Under the pieces are notes generated by a model, which was not told the DNA's origin, did not search any database, and worked only from the letters and a program-made list of their open reading frames with translations. The position numbers and the translations under genes are program-made. A stretch of 64,000 nucleotides of DNA from Peteryoungia rhizophila (GTDB taxonomy: Bacteria; Pseudomonadota; Alphaproteobacteria; Rhizobiales; Rhizobiaceae): assembly GCF_004912145.1 (NCBI RefSeq), contig NZ_STGT01000004.1, forward strand, positions 186,001 through 250,000. The letters run 5' to 3'. This document shows, piece by piece, positions 23,767 through 32,423 of the stretch. Position 1 is the stretch's first letter. Every line of letters begins with the position of its first letter.

Positions 23767-24924
23767 TCAGCGGAACATTGGCGGGCGCGCATCCATCCAT
23801 GCACCCATCTGCTTGCCGCTTTCGGCAACCGCAAAGACCGCGGCCATTGAGCGCAATCCGTCCTCGGCGCGCGGATAGAGATTTGCGGCCGGATCCATCG
23901 CCCGCCCGTCTTTGCCGGCGCGGATCGCCTCGGCGAGGTCGGAATATATGTTGGCGAAGGCAAGCGGCATGCCTTCGGCATGACCGACTGTCACGCGGCT
24001 GCTGCGATCGGCTTCGGGCGACAGATTGCCTTCGCCGCGCTCGATAACCTGCAGGCGCTGGCCGAGTGGCATCCAGTAGAGCTGGTTCGGTTGCTCTTGC
24101 GCCCAGCGCAGCCCTCCCTTTTCACCAAAGACCTGCAGCGTCAGCCCATGCTGGCGGCCAATCGCAATGGACGAGGTCCAGAGCCGCCCAACCGTGCCGC
24201 CGCTCATGCGGAAATTGACCATGGCATCGTCTTCCAGAACACGGCTCTCGATACAGGATACCGTGTCGGCCGACAGTCTCTCGACCTCCTGCCCGGCGAC
24301 GAAGCTTGCCAAGTGCATGGCATGAATGCCGCAATCGGCAAATTGTGCCGATACGCCTGCCTGTGACGGATCATACCGCCAGCGCACCCGGGGGTTTTCA
24401 GCATCGGCAGCATCGGCATGATGACCATGGGCGAATTCGGCCTTGACGAGGCGGATGCGTCCGAGATCGCCGCGGGCCACCATGGCACGCATGTGGCGGA
24501 CCAGCGAATAACCGGTATAGCCGTAATTAACCGCGCAGATCCGTCCGCTCGCCCGGGCGAGCTTCACGATCTCCTCGCCTTCCTCGACGGTCATGGTCAT
24601 GGGCTTTTCGCACAGCACATGAAAACCATGCTCCAGAAAGGCCTTGGTGATCTCAAAATGCGTGGCGTTCGGCGTGGCGACGGTGACGAGATCAACTCGA
24701 TCGGCGCGATCCTTCTCGCCGGCCAGCATTTCCTTCCAGTCACCATAAGCTCGCTCCGGTGCAATGCCGAGGCTTTCGGCAAAAGCGCGCCCCTCGTCAG
24801 CGCGGTGGTCCAGCGCGCCGGCAACAAAGTCGAATTGCCCGTCCAGTCCCGCGCCCAGTCGATGCGCCGGTCCGATCTGGCTGCCCTTGCCGCCGCCGAT
24901 CATTCCCCAATTCAGTTTCGCCAT
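23767..24924 (-). CDS. Gfo/Idh/MocA-family oxidoreductase
   Basis: The 385-residue protein has the N-terminal NAD(P)-binding loop GMIGGGKGSQIGPAH (the rhizobial GGGKGS variant), VTVATPNATHFEIT, and the family's catalytic CEKPMT lysine motif near residue 107, plus DCGIHAMHLA with the catalytic histidine. It should oxidise or reduce an inositol isomer or related sugar using NAD(P). It is the last gene of a three-gene minus-strand set with iolE and a second paralogue, starting 11 bases after the iolE stop. The two dehydrogenases probably handle different stereoisomers, for example scyllo- versus myo-inositol; which does which is not decidable here. Confidence 0.8.
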   Translation of the reverse strand: MAKLNWGMIGGGKGSQIGPAHRLGAGLDGQFDFVAGALDHRADEGRAFAESLGIAPERAYGDWKEMLAGEKDRADRVDLVTVATPNATHFEITKAFLEHGFHVLCEKPMTMTVEEGEEIVKLARASGRICAVNYGYTGYSLVRHMRAMVARGDLGRIRLVKAEFAHGHHADAADAENPRVRWRYDPSQAGVSAQFADCGIHAMHLASFVAGQEVERLSADTVSCIESRVLEDDAMVNFRMSGGTVGRLWTSSIAIGRQHGLTLQVFGEKGGLRWAQEQPNQLYWMPLGQRLQVIERGEGNLSPEADRSSRVTVGHAEGMPLAFANIYSDLAEAIRAGKDGRAMDPAANLYPRAEDGLRSMAAVFAVAESGKQMGAWMDARPPMFR

Positions 24925-24935
24925 TATGCCCGTTC

Positions 24936-25829
24936 CTAGTTGAAGCCGATCGATTCAAGATATTCACGATTGAGTCGGGCGTCATCGACGGGGCGCACAT
25001 CGAGCGTCGGATCGCAATCCTGCTCGACAGTGCACCAGCCGTTGAAGCCGGCATCGAGCAGTACCTGGCGCACGGCCGGAAAATCGACGTCGCCCTGCCC
25101 GAGGTTGCAGAAGATGCCCTGGCCGCAGGCCTCGTAGAAGCCGGTGCGATTTTCGATAGCGCGAGCCTTCACCTGCGGATCAATATCTTTGAAATGCATA
25201 TAGGAAATCCGGTCGATATGCCGTTTCATAAAGGCCACGGGATCAAAGCCCGCATAGGAATGATGGCCGGTATCGAAGCAGATCTTCAGCACGCTTTCGT
25301 CGACCTCGTCGAGAAGCCGTTCCAGTTCGGGTTCGAAATCAATGAAGCCTGCCGCATGCGCATGGATACCCACGGTGAGGCCGTATTCCTCGGCCCCGAT
25401 GCGTGCCGATGTGGCGATGCGATCGCGAAAGGAAGCCCATTCGGCTGCATCCATCTGCTCGGCCTCGCGGGCACGGCCGGCGGTGGGCGCCCGGCGCGGG
25501 CTGATGCTGTCGATCAGCACCAGATGCCGTGCGCCGTGGGCGACAAGCGCCTTGCAGGTGCGGTGCGTGGCATTGAGGACATCGTCCCACGCCTCCGGAT
25601 CATGATAGGCGCGGAACACCACGCCGCCGATCAGCTGCAGATCGAGTTCCGTCAGCGCAGGCCCGAGGATGGCCGGATCTTCCGGCATGAAGCCGACCGG
25701 GCCGAGTTCGATGCCCTTGTAGCCTGCGGCCGCGCAGTCGGCGAGCACGGATTGCCAGGTCGGGTTGCGAGGATCGGAGGCGAATTCCACACCCCAGGAG
25801 CAGGGCGCGTTGCCGATACGAATGGACAT
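24936..25829 (-). CDS. iolE: Myo-inosose-2 dehydratase
   Basis: The product starts MSIRIGNAPCSWGVEFASDP, the hallmark of IolE, and is a xylose-isomerase-like TIM barrel of the usual length of about 300 residues; CFDTGHHSYAGFDPVAFM and MHFKDIDPQVKARA carry likely metal ligands. It dehydrates 2-keto-myo-inositol to the trihydroxycyclohexanedione used by IolD. ATG 25827-25829 gives the standard N-terminus; a TTG at 25854-25856 that overlaps the upstream stop would add nine residues and couple translation. It sits between two dehydrogenase genes in one operon. Confidence 0.9.
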   Translation of the reverse strand: MSIRIGNAPCSWGVEFASDPRNPTWQSVLADCAAAGYKGIELGPVGFMPEDPAILGPALTELDLQLIGGVVFRAYHDPEAWDDVLNATHRTCKALVAHGARHLVLIDSISPRRAPTAGRAREAEQMDAAEWASFRDRIATSARIGAEEYGLTVGIHAHAAGFIDFEPELERLLDEVDESVLKICFDTGHHSYAGFDPVAFMKRHIDRISYMHFKDIDPQVKARAIENRTGFYEACGQGIFCNLGQGDVDFPAVRQVLLDAGFNGWCTVEQDCDPTLDVRPVDDARLNREYLESIGFN

Positions 25830-25852
25830 ATCCGGTGAGACCTTTCTTTGAA

Positions 25853-26956
25853 TCAAGCCTTGCCGACTGCCTGCCAGCGTTTCGCGTCCGAGGAGGCCCA
25901 GGCCGCCTCGACTACCTCCAGCACGGCAAGGCCGTCGCGGAAGCTCGGCCAGATGGACTGGCCGGTGTCGATGGCCTGCAGGAAATCACGGGCCTCGATG
26001 ATGATCTGGTCCTGGTAGCCGGTGCCATGGCCGGGGCCGAGACAGAAGGATTTGTAGTCGGGATGGGCGGGGCCGGTCAGGATTTTGACATAGCCGCGCG
26101 TCGCTTCCGGCCCGTCGGCCCGGTAGAGCCAGAGCGCGTTTTGATCTTCCTGGTCGAAGCGGATCGCACCCTTCGTGCCGGTGATTTCATAGGCATAGCC
26201 CATCTTGCGACCGGTCGCGATGCGGCTGAAATGCAATTGCCCCATGGCGCCATTGTCGAAACGGCACATCATCTGGGCCTGGTCATCGTTGCTCACGGTG
26301 CCACCCGGACGCGTGCCATGTACGGTCTCGATCTCGGCAACCACGCTCGTGATCGGACCAACCAAGGCGAGTGCCGCGTTGATCATGTGCGGCGCGAGAT
26401 CACCCATTGTGCCATTGGCACGGCCGGTCGTGCGCCAGGTCGCGGGGGCCTGCGGGTCGGCGTAGAAATCTTCCGTATGCTCGCCCCGGAACCAGGTGAT
26501 AGTGCCGATTTCACCAGCGGCGATCATCTGCCTTGCAAACTGACTGGCGGGGGTCCGAATGTAATTATAGCCGACCATGTTGACGGCGCCTGAACTTGCC
26601 GCGGCCGCGACCATGGATCTCGCATCGGCAAGGTTTGCGCCCATCGGTTTTTCGCAGAAAACGGGCTTGCAGCGCGTAAAGGCTGCCTCGGCGATCTCGC
26701 GATGGTGCGACTGGGGGGTGGCAATGACGATGGCCTCGACCTTCGGATCGCTCACGAGTTCGCGCCAGTCAGCTGTGGCGCGGGCAAAGCCGAAGGCCTG
26801 GCGATAGCTCTCCGCCGAAACGGGCGTGCTGGCGCAAATCATCTCCAATCGCGGTCGTAGGCGCGTGTCAAACACCGCTCCGACAGCGGCCATGGCGACC
26901 GAGTGCGCCTTGCCCATATAGCCGCCACCGACGATGCCGATCCCAATCTCTGTCAT
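25853..26956 (-). CDS. iolG: Inositol 2-dehydrogenase-like (Gfo/Idh/MocA)
   Basis: The 367-residue protein has GIGIVGGGYMGKAHSVAM at the N-terminus (NAD loop), IVIATPQSHHREIA, the FCEKPMG lysine motif near residue 99 and DLAPHMINAAL with the catalytic histidine. As first gene of the operon with iolE, it is the better candidate for inositol 2-dehydrogenase, which makes the IolE substrate. It starts 26 bases from operator copy 2 and diverges from iolD, so both catabolic operons can be switched by one site. The iolG name rests on context, since a second family member lies downstream. Confidence 0.75.
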   Translation of the reverse strand: MTEIGIGIVGGGYMGKAHSVAMAAVGAVFDTRLRPRLEMICASTPVSAESYRQAFGFARATADWRELVSDPKVEAIVIATPQSHHREIAEAAFTRCKPVFCEKPMGANLADARSMVAAAASSGAVNMVGYNYIRTPASQFARQMIAAGEIGTITWFRGEHTEDFYADPQAPATWRTTGRANGTMGDLAPHMINAALALVGPITSVVAEIETVHGTRPGGTVSNDDQAQMMCRFDNGAMGQLHFSRIATGRKMGYAYEITGTKGAIRFDQEDQNALWLYRADGPEATRGYVKILTGPAHPDYKSFCLGPGHGTGYQDQIIIEARDFLQAIDTGQSIWPSFRDGLAVLEVVEAAWASSDAKRWQAVGKA

Positions 26957-26981
26957 TTTGCGCCGCCTCGTTTAAAATCTG

Positions 26982-26999
26982 TTTGCAACCGGTTGCAAA
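26982..26999. promoter_or_regulatory. LacI-type operator, copy 2
   Basis: TTTGCAACCGGTTGCAAA is a perfect 18-bp palindrome whose 16-bp core is identical to the site at 22604-22619. It lies between the divergent iolG and iolD genes, so binding of the LacI-type regulator would repress both catabolic operons together. Confidence 0.8.
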
Positions 27000-27083
27000 T
27001 TTTGTATCGTCAGATCAGGTTTTGCACAAGATGGTTTTGTGCGGAGCCTGAAAATTATGCGTCATGCAAGGAACAGGCTCGCC

Positions 27084-28949
27084 ATGACTGAAGGTACGAT
27101 CAGGCTCACCACGGCTCAGGCGATCATCCGCTACCTGGCGGCACAGTTCATCGAGATCGACGGACAGGAGCGTCACCTGTGCGGCGGCGGCTTCGGCATT
27201 TTCGGGCATGGTAATGTGACCTGCCTCGGCGAGGCGCTCTATCCGCTTCAGGCCGAACTGCCGCTTTATCGCGGCCAGAACGAGCAGAGCATGGGCTTTG
27301 CCGCCGCCGCCTATGCCAAGCAATGGCTGCGGCAGCGCTTCATGTTCTGTACGGCGAGCGCCGGACCGGGCACCGCCAACCTGCTGACCAGCGCAGCACT
27401 CGCGCATGCCAATCGCTTGCCGGTGCTGCTTCTGTGCGGTGATACCTTCCTCACCCGCCTGCCCGACCCAGTGCTGCAGCAGATGGAGCACTACGGCGAT
27501 CCGAGCCTCGGTCTCAACGATGCGTTCAAATCCGTCAGCCGCTATTGGGACCGCATCACCCATCCGGCGCAGGTGTTGCAGAGCCTGCCGGCTGCGATTG
27601 CCACGCTGATCGATCCGGCCGATTGCGGGCCGGCCTTTCTCGGCCTGCCGCAGGATGTCCAGGGCTGGGTCTATGACTATCCGGAGGCCTTTTTCGAAAA
27701 GCGCATCAACCGGATCCGCCGGCAGATGCCGGATGCGGAAGAACTGTCCGAAGCCGCCCGGCTGCTGCGGTCAGCGCAACGGCCCGTCATCATCGCGGGC
27801 GGCGGGGTGCAATATTCGCGAGCGGTCGCCGAGTTGACGCGCTTTGCCGAAGCACACGCCATTCCCGTGATCGAAACCATTGCCGGGCGGGCCAATCTGC
27901 TGTCGACGCATCCGCTCAATATCGGCCCGGTCGGCGTAACCGGATCGACCAGCGCCAACCAGGTGGCGGAAGCAGCCGATGTGATCTTGTCCGTAGGCTG
28001 CCGGCTGCAGGATTTCACCACGGGCTCTTGGACAGCCTTTTCCAAGACGGCCCGGCTGATCTCAATGAATGTTGCCCGGCATGATGCCGGCAAGCATCGT
28101 GCCCTGCCGGTCGTGGGAGATGCGAAGCTGGGGCTTGAGGCACTTTCCTCGACGCTGGACGGATATAGATCCCCAGACGGATGGACCGCTGCAGCCAAGG
28201 AGGCCCGGGGGCGATGGGACGTTTACGTCGCGGGCAATGTGGCCGCCGGCAACCGGCCCAATTCTTATGCTCAGGCGATCGGCGTAGTAAATGCGCTTTG
28301 CGATCCGCGTGACCGCATCGTCGCTGCGGCCGGCGGCTTGCCGGCGGAGGTGACCGCGAATTGGCGCACGCTCGAGATCGGAACTGTCGATGTCGAATTC
28401 GGTTTCAGCTGCATGGGCTACGAGATCGCGGGCGGCTGGGGTGCACGCATCGCCCAGTGCGAGCGCGAGCCGGACAACGACACGATCGTCTTCACCGGAG
28501 ACGGCTCCTATCTACTGATGAACTCCGACATCTATTCCTCGGTGCTCACGGGCAAGAAGCTGATCATCCTGGTGCTGGACAATGGCGGCTTTGCCGTCAT
28601 CAACAAATTGCAAAACAATACGGGCCAGCCGAGCTTCAATAACCTGTTCATCGACTGCCCAACGGTTGCCGAGCCCTTTCGGGTGGATTTCGAGGCTCAT
28701 GCACGGGCCATGGGTGCGATTGCCGAAACGGTTGCCAATCCGGCAGAACTTGCCGAGGCCTTCAAGCGCGCCAAGGCGGCCGAGCGTACCAGCGTAATCT
28801 GCATGACGGTCGACGCCTATGAGGGCTGGACGACCGAGGGCCATACCTGGTGGGAAGTCGGCACGCCGGCGGTCTCGCGGGACCCGCGGGTGGCGCTGGC
28901 CCACGAGGACTGGGAATCCTCCCGCCACAAGCAGCGGCAGGGCATCTGA
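27084..28949 (+). CDS. iolD: 3D-(3,5/4)-trihydroxycyclohexane-1,2-dione hydrolase
   Basis: This ThDP-dependent enzyme of about 621 residues has the acetolactate-synthase fold: RGQNEQSMGFAAAAYAK with the catalytic glutamate, SAGPGTANLLTSAALAHANR, and the C-terminal ThDP/Mg motif GDGSYLLMNSDIYSSV. GHTWWEVG near the end is typical of IolD. It hydrolyses the cyclic dione ring to 5-deoxy-glucuronate. ATG 27084 (MTEGTIRLTTAQAI) follows CAAGGAAC; the open frame 15 codons upstream is not needed. It heads the plus-strand operon iolD-iolC-iolB-aldolase. Confidence 0.93.
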   Translation: MTEGTIRLTTAQAIIRYLAAQFIEIDGQERHLCGGGFGIFGHGNVTCLGEALYPLQAELPLYRGQNEQSMGFAAAAYAKQWLRQRFMFCTASAGPGTANLLTSAALAHANRLPVLLLCGDTFLTRLPDPVLQQMEHYGDPSLGLNDAFKSVSRYWDRITHPAQVLQSLPAAIATLIDPADCGPAFLGLPQDVQGWVYDYPEAFFEKRINRIRRQMPDAEELSEAARLLRSAQRPVIIAGGGVQYSRAVAELTRFAEAHAIPVIETIAGRANLLSTHPLNIGPVGVTGSTSANQVAEAADVILSVGCRLQDFTTGSWTAFSKTARLISMNVARHDAGKHRALPVVGDAKLGLEALSSTLDGYRSPDGWTAAAKEARGRWDVYVAGNVAAGNRPNSYAQAIGVVNALCDPRDRIVAAAGGLPAEVTANWRTLEIGTVDVEFGFSCMGYEIAGGWGARIAQCEREPDNDTIVFTGDGSYLLMNSDIYSSVLTGKKLIILVLDNGGFAVINKLQNNTGQPSFNNLFIDCPTVAEPFRVDFEAHARAMGAIAETVANPAELAEAFKRAKAAERTSVICMTVDAYEGWTTEGHTWWEVGTPAVSRDPRVALAHEDWESSRHKQRQGI

Positions 28950-28950
28950 C

Positions 28951-29919
28951 ATGAACCTTTCCGGCAACCGATTCCTGGTCATCGGCCGGGCCGGCATGGA
29001 CCTCTATGCCGATCCGCCCAATACGCGCAGCGAGGATGCAACGCAATTTTCGGCGAGCCTTGGCGGTTCTTCAGCCAACATCGCCGTGGCGCTTGCCCGG
29101 CATGGCGGTTCCTGCAGCCTTGTCACCTGCGTTTCCGACGATGCAGTGGGGCGCTTCTGCCTGAACCAGCTCGACCATTACGGCATCGATCGCCGCCATG
29201 TGCGGGCCGTTGGCGGCGAGGCACGCAATTCACTGGCGGTGGTGGAAACGCGGATAGAGGATCACCAATCGGTCATCTACCGCAACGGCGCTGCCGACTT
29301 CGAGATGTCGGAGGCGGATGTCCTGGGCATTGACTATGCCGCTTATTCCGCACTGATCACCACCGGCACGGTGCTCGCCGCCGAACCGTCCCGCGGCGCG
29401 GCCTTCCGCAGCTTCGAAATGGCGCGCGCTGCCGGCCTGCCGCTGATCTTCGATGTCGACTACCGTCCCTACAGTTGGCCATCGCCTGAGGTCGCCGCGC
29501 AGACCTATTCGCGCGCCGCTGCACAATGCGACGTGATCGTCGGCAATGACGTCGAATTCGGCTTTATGGCCGGCGACTATTCAAAGGGTCTCGACAAAGC
29601 CCGCAGCCTTGTGCGCAACGGTGCAGGCATTGTGATATACAAGATGGGCGAAGGCGGAGCGATTACCATCACGCCAAGGGAAGAGATCCGCAGTGGCGTT
29701 TTCCCTGTCAGGGCCATCAAGCCGACAGGAGCCGGAGACAGCTTTCTGGGCGGCCTCGTTGCCGCACTTGCCGCGGGCTTCAGCTTACGCGATGCCGTGC
29801 TCCGAGGCTCGGCCTGTGCCGCCATCGTGGTCAGCCGCGTCGGCTGCGCCCCTGCCATGCCCACCACCGCCGAGCTTGAACAGTTCCTCGCCACCCATCC
29901 AAGCCCGAACGAGGCCTGA
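28951..29919 (+). CDS. iolC: 5-dehydro-2-deoxygluconokinase
   Basis: The 322-residue PfkB-family kinase begins MNLSGNRFLVIGRAGMDLYA with the IolC-specific DPPNTRS segment, has the sugar-binding LGGSSANIAVALARHGG, and ends with the anion-hole and catalytic motif KPTGAGDSFLGGL. It phosphorylates 5-dehydro-2-deoxy-D-gluconate at O6. ATG 28951 lies one base after the iolD stop, so the frame upstream of it is shadow. Some rhizobial IolC proteins are fused to a C-terminal DUF2090 aldolase domain; this one is not, and the aldolase is encoded separately. Confidence 0.93.
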   Translation: MNLSGNRFLVIGRAGMDLYADPPNTRSEDATQFSASLGGSSANIAVALARHGGSCSLVTCVSDDAVGRFCLNQLDHYGIDRRHVRAVGGEARNSLAVVETRIEDHQSVIYRNGAADFEMSEADVLGIDYAAYSALITTGTVLAAEPSRGAAFRSFEMARAAGLPLIFDVDYRPYSWPSPEVAAQTYSRAAAQCDVIVGNDVEFGFMAGDYSKGLDKARSLVRNGAGIVIYKMGEGGAITITPREEIRSGVFPVRAIKPTGAGDSFLGGLVAALAAGFSLRDAVLRGSACAAIVVSRVGCAPAMPTTAELEQFLATHPSPNEA

Positions 29920-29931
29920 AAGGACGCGCGC

Positions 29932-30774
29932 ATGCACATCGCCCCCTTCGACAACCAGAACATGCCGATCGTCGATATCGACGATCCGACCGTTCCGCTC
30001 AACTATTTCAACATCGTCAAGATGAAGAAGGGCGAGAGCTTCCATTACCAAGTACCGGGCTTCGAAACGGGCATCGTTCCGGCAACGGGGTCAGTCGACA
30101 TTTCGGTCGAAGGGGTATCGTTCGCCGCGATCGGCAAGCGCGGCGTCGACGTATGGGACGGCGAGCCGGAAGGAGTCTACATCCCCTCGGGGGCCAGCGT
30201 GACGATCACCTGTGTCTCCGACACGACCGAAACCTTCATTGCCGGCGCACGCTATGACAAAGTCCTCGATCCGTTCGAGGTACGCGCCGCCGATATCGAC
30301 ATGGTGCAGTATGGGTCTGACGACACCAAGACCCATCGCAAAATCAAGCATATACTGGGCACGAAATACAATGGCCGCGTGGGACGCCTGCTGGTCAGTG
30401 AGCTATTCACGGTCGGTCAGGGCGGCTGGTCTGGCTTTCCGAGCCACAAACATGACACGGATCGTCTCCCGCTGGAGACCCGCCACGACGAGACCTACAA
30501 TTTCCGCTTCCGTCCGGATTATGGCTCGGGCCTGCAGATGTTGCAGCGCGAGGATGGAAAGCCCGGCGATGCCTATCACATCGTCAACGGGTCCACGATC
30601 TGCCTTGACCATGGCTACCATCCTTGCTGCGTGCTGCCGGGCTACGAGATGTATTATTTCACCATCCTCGCCGGTCTCAGCCAGCGCAGTCTGGTGCAGT
30701 ATTTCCAGCCGAGCCATGCGGCCCAGCTGGAAACCATTCCCGGCATCAAAGACATGATCGCAAAGTTCAAATGA
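29932..30774 (+). CDS. iolB: 5-deoxy-glucuronate isomerase
   Basis: The 280-residue bicupin protein has the IolB landmarks QGGWSGFPSHKHD with metal-binding histidines, RHDETYNFRF, and GYHPCCVLPGYEMYY. It isomerises 5-deoxy-glucuronate to 5-dehydro-2-deoxygluconate, the IolC substrate. It starts 12 bases after iolC behind a GAAAGGA site, and its stop overlaps the aldolase start (ATGA), indicating coupled translation. Confidence 0.93.
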   Translation: MHIAPFDNQNMPIVDIDDPTVPLNYFNIVKMKKGESFHYQVPGFETGIVPATGSVDISVEGVSFAAIGKRGVDVWDGEPEGVYIPSGASVTITCVSDTTETFIAGARYDKVLDPFEVRAADIDMVQYGSDDTKTHRKIKHILGTKYNGRVGRLLVSELFTVGQGGWSGFPSHKHDTDRLPLETRHDETYNFRFRPDYGSGLQMLQREDGKPGDAYHIVNGSTICLDHGYHPCCVLPGYEMYYFTILAGLSQRSLVQYFQPSHAAQLETIPGIKDMIAKFK

Positions 30775-31610
30775 GCCTCGTGACTCTGGCCGACGTCCTA
30801 CAGCCCGCCCTCAGACAGGGATATGCCGTGGCCGGCCTGGTGACACTCGGCTGGGAAGACATGTGCGCCTTCGTGGCGGCAGCCGAAGCCGAGCAGTGCC
30901 CAGTGATACTGCAGGCCGGGCCCGGCTGCCGCGCCCATACGCCGCTGCCCGTTCTTGGCGCGATGTTCCGGCATCTGGCAGAATCGGCCGGAGTACCGGT
31001 GGTCGCCCATCTCGATCACGGGTACTCGCTTGCAGAATGCCGGCAGGCTGTAGATTGCGGCTTCACCTCGTTGATGTTCGATGGATCGCGCATGCCGCTC
31101 AACCAGAACATCGACGAGACCGCCGCGATTGCCGAACTAGCTCATGCGGCGGGATTGTCCTGCGAAGGCGAGATCGGATTTGTTGGCTATGCTGGCGGTG
31201 AGGGATCGGCGGGCACCGACCCGCAGGAGGCGTCGCGCTTTGCCTCCGAGACCGGTGTCGATGCCATGGCGATATCGGTTGGCAATGTGCACCTCCAGCA
31301 AACAAGGATGAGCGGTGGTCTCGACGTGACACGCATCCGCGCCATCGAGGCGGTGACACAGGTGCCGTTGGTCATCCACGGCGGATCAGGCGTACCGATT
31401 GACCAGCGCATCGACCTGTCTCGCCATTCCAACATCTGCAAGTTCAACATCGGAACCGAGTTGAGGATGGTCTTTGGGAAAGCGCTACGTGAGGCCGTCA
31501 ATCGTGACGCGGACCGCTTCGATCGTATCGCGATCCTGCGGGAGACCCACGGGCCGCTGGTTGAAGCCACCCGCAGCATCCTGCGCGCATTCAAAGCGAG
31601 GCGCTCTTGA
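30771..31610 (+). CDS. Class II aldolase, IolJ-type role in inositol breakdown
   Basis: The 279-residue protein is a fructose-bisphosphate aldolase class II (KbaY/FbaA-like) with zinc-ligand motif VAHLDHGYSLAECRQAV, GEIGFVGYAGGEGSAGTDP, VIHGGSGVP and the phosphate-site CKFNIGTEL. In an inositol operon it would cleave 6-phospho-5-dehydro-2-deoxygluconate to dihydroxyacetone phosphate and malonate semialdehyde. The start ATG 30771 overlaps the iolB stop. No iolA (malonate-semialdehyde dehydrogenase) follows, so the last step must be encoded elsewhere. Confidence 0.8.
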   Translation: MSLVTLADVLQPALRQGYAVAGLVTLGWEDMCAFVAAAEAEQCPVILQAGPGCRAHTPLPVLGAMFRHLAESAGVPVVAHLDHGYSLAECRQAVDCGFTSLMFDGSRMPLNQNIDETAAIAELAHAAGLSCEGEIGFVGYAGGEGSAGTDPQEASRFASETGVDAMAISVGNVHLQQTRMSGGLDVTRIRAIEAVTQVPLVIHGGSGVPIDQRIDLSRHSNICKFNIGTELRMVFGKALREAVNRDADRFDRIAILRETHGPLVEATRSILRAFKARRS

Positions 31611-32423
31611 AGGGCATTGGTGCATCGATTGAACCGCCCCAGATTTGGCGAAGATTTCAATTCTTAAGACGTAGGATCTCCAACAATCAAGACGACGAGC
31701 GAATTCCCCCGTGAGGTCTGCTCTGCTCCCCGAAAACTGGAGGGAAAGTGGGTCAAAAGTCACCCCGGGCGACGAGCCGGCAAGCCTCAAGGCCATGGTG
31801 ACGTCGCCAATTTTATGGCCTTGATGGATGTGATCGACGTGCTGCAGCACCAGTTTGTCGCCGCAGCCCAGAACGATCTCATGGCGCGCATTGCGTCCGG
31901 TGAGCTCGCCATCGAGCAGAAACGCAAAAAGCTCCTCGTGGCTTATGCGAAGAGCTTTTGGGTGAGTATCCCGAGAGGGAAAATTTGCAAGTTTTGCTAG
32001 TTGCGGGGGCATGATTGCACCGAGACCTGAATAAAGCTCGCTTCGAGAGCGTCCCAAAACAGTCGTTTTGGGAGCCGCGCAGAATTATGGAACCAGGGAA
32101 CAGTGCCGATGCCGTGGAATCCGTTGATGTTGGTGAGCCGAAGGCAGATGACAACTTGTGTATCGATTGCACCGAAGAAGGAATGGGCATCGTTTTGATC
32201 CAAGGCGAGGCAGAACTCTGCATTCTATCCGCCGATGCCCTCAACCGCAGCCCGATGACTGTACCCACCGCACGGGGAGCCCGCATGGCAGGCGGCACAC
32301 CATCAACGCTAGGATTAACAGATCGTCAACCATGGATATTAGGAGTTAGATTTCGGCCTGAACCTCTCCGCCCCTGCTGCTAGTTAACCCATTGGGGGAC
32401 CATAATACGAGCGAGGGTTGAGT
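31611..32423. other. Intergenic stretch with possible gene fragment
   Basis: This 800-base gap follows the inositol operon. A plus-strand frame from about 31690 to TAG 31998-32000 (EGKWVKSHPGRRAGKP, MALMDVIDVLQHQFVAAAQN, DLMARIASGELAIEQK) has codon use like a real gene, but the family is not recognised and there is no convincing start; it may be a fragment of a plasmid or transposon protein. A 9-bp hairpin lies at 32052-32073. The last 80 bases lead into the glucan synthase operon and must hold its promoter, although no sigma-70 boxes are clear. Confidence 0.35.
32052..32073. repeat. Inverted repeat / hairpin
   Basis: TCCCAAAAC-AGTC-GTTTTGGGA is a perfect 9-bp stem with a 4-base loop. It lies between the unrecognised frame and the bgsB-like gene and could be a terminator or the footprint of a mobile element. 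Confidence 0.5.

Noticed and set aside
31740-31770. GGAGGGAAAGTGGGTCAAAAGT resembling an IS21-type end
   Set aside because: The resemblance rests on memory of similar strings only; no matching opposite end or transposase frame was found.
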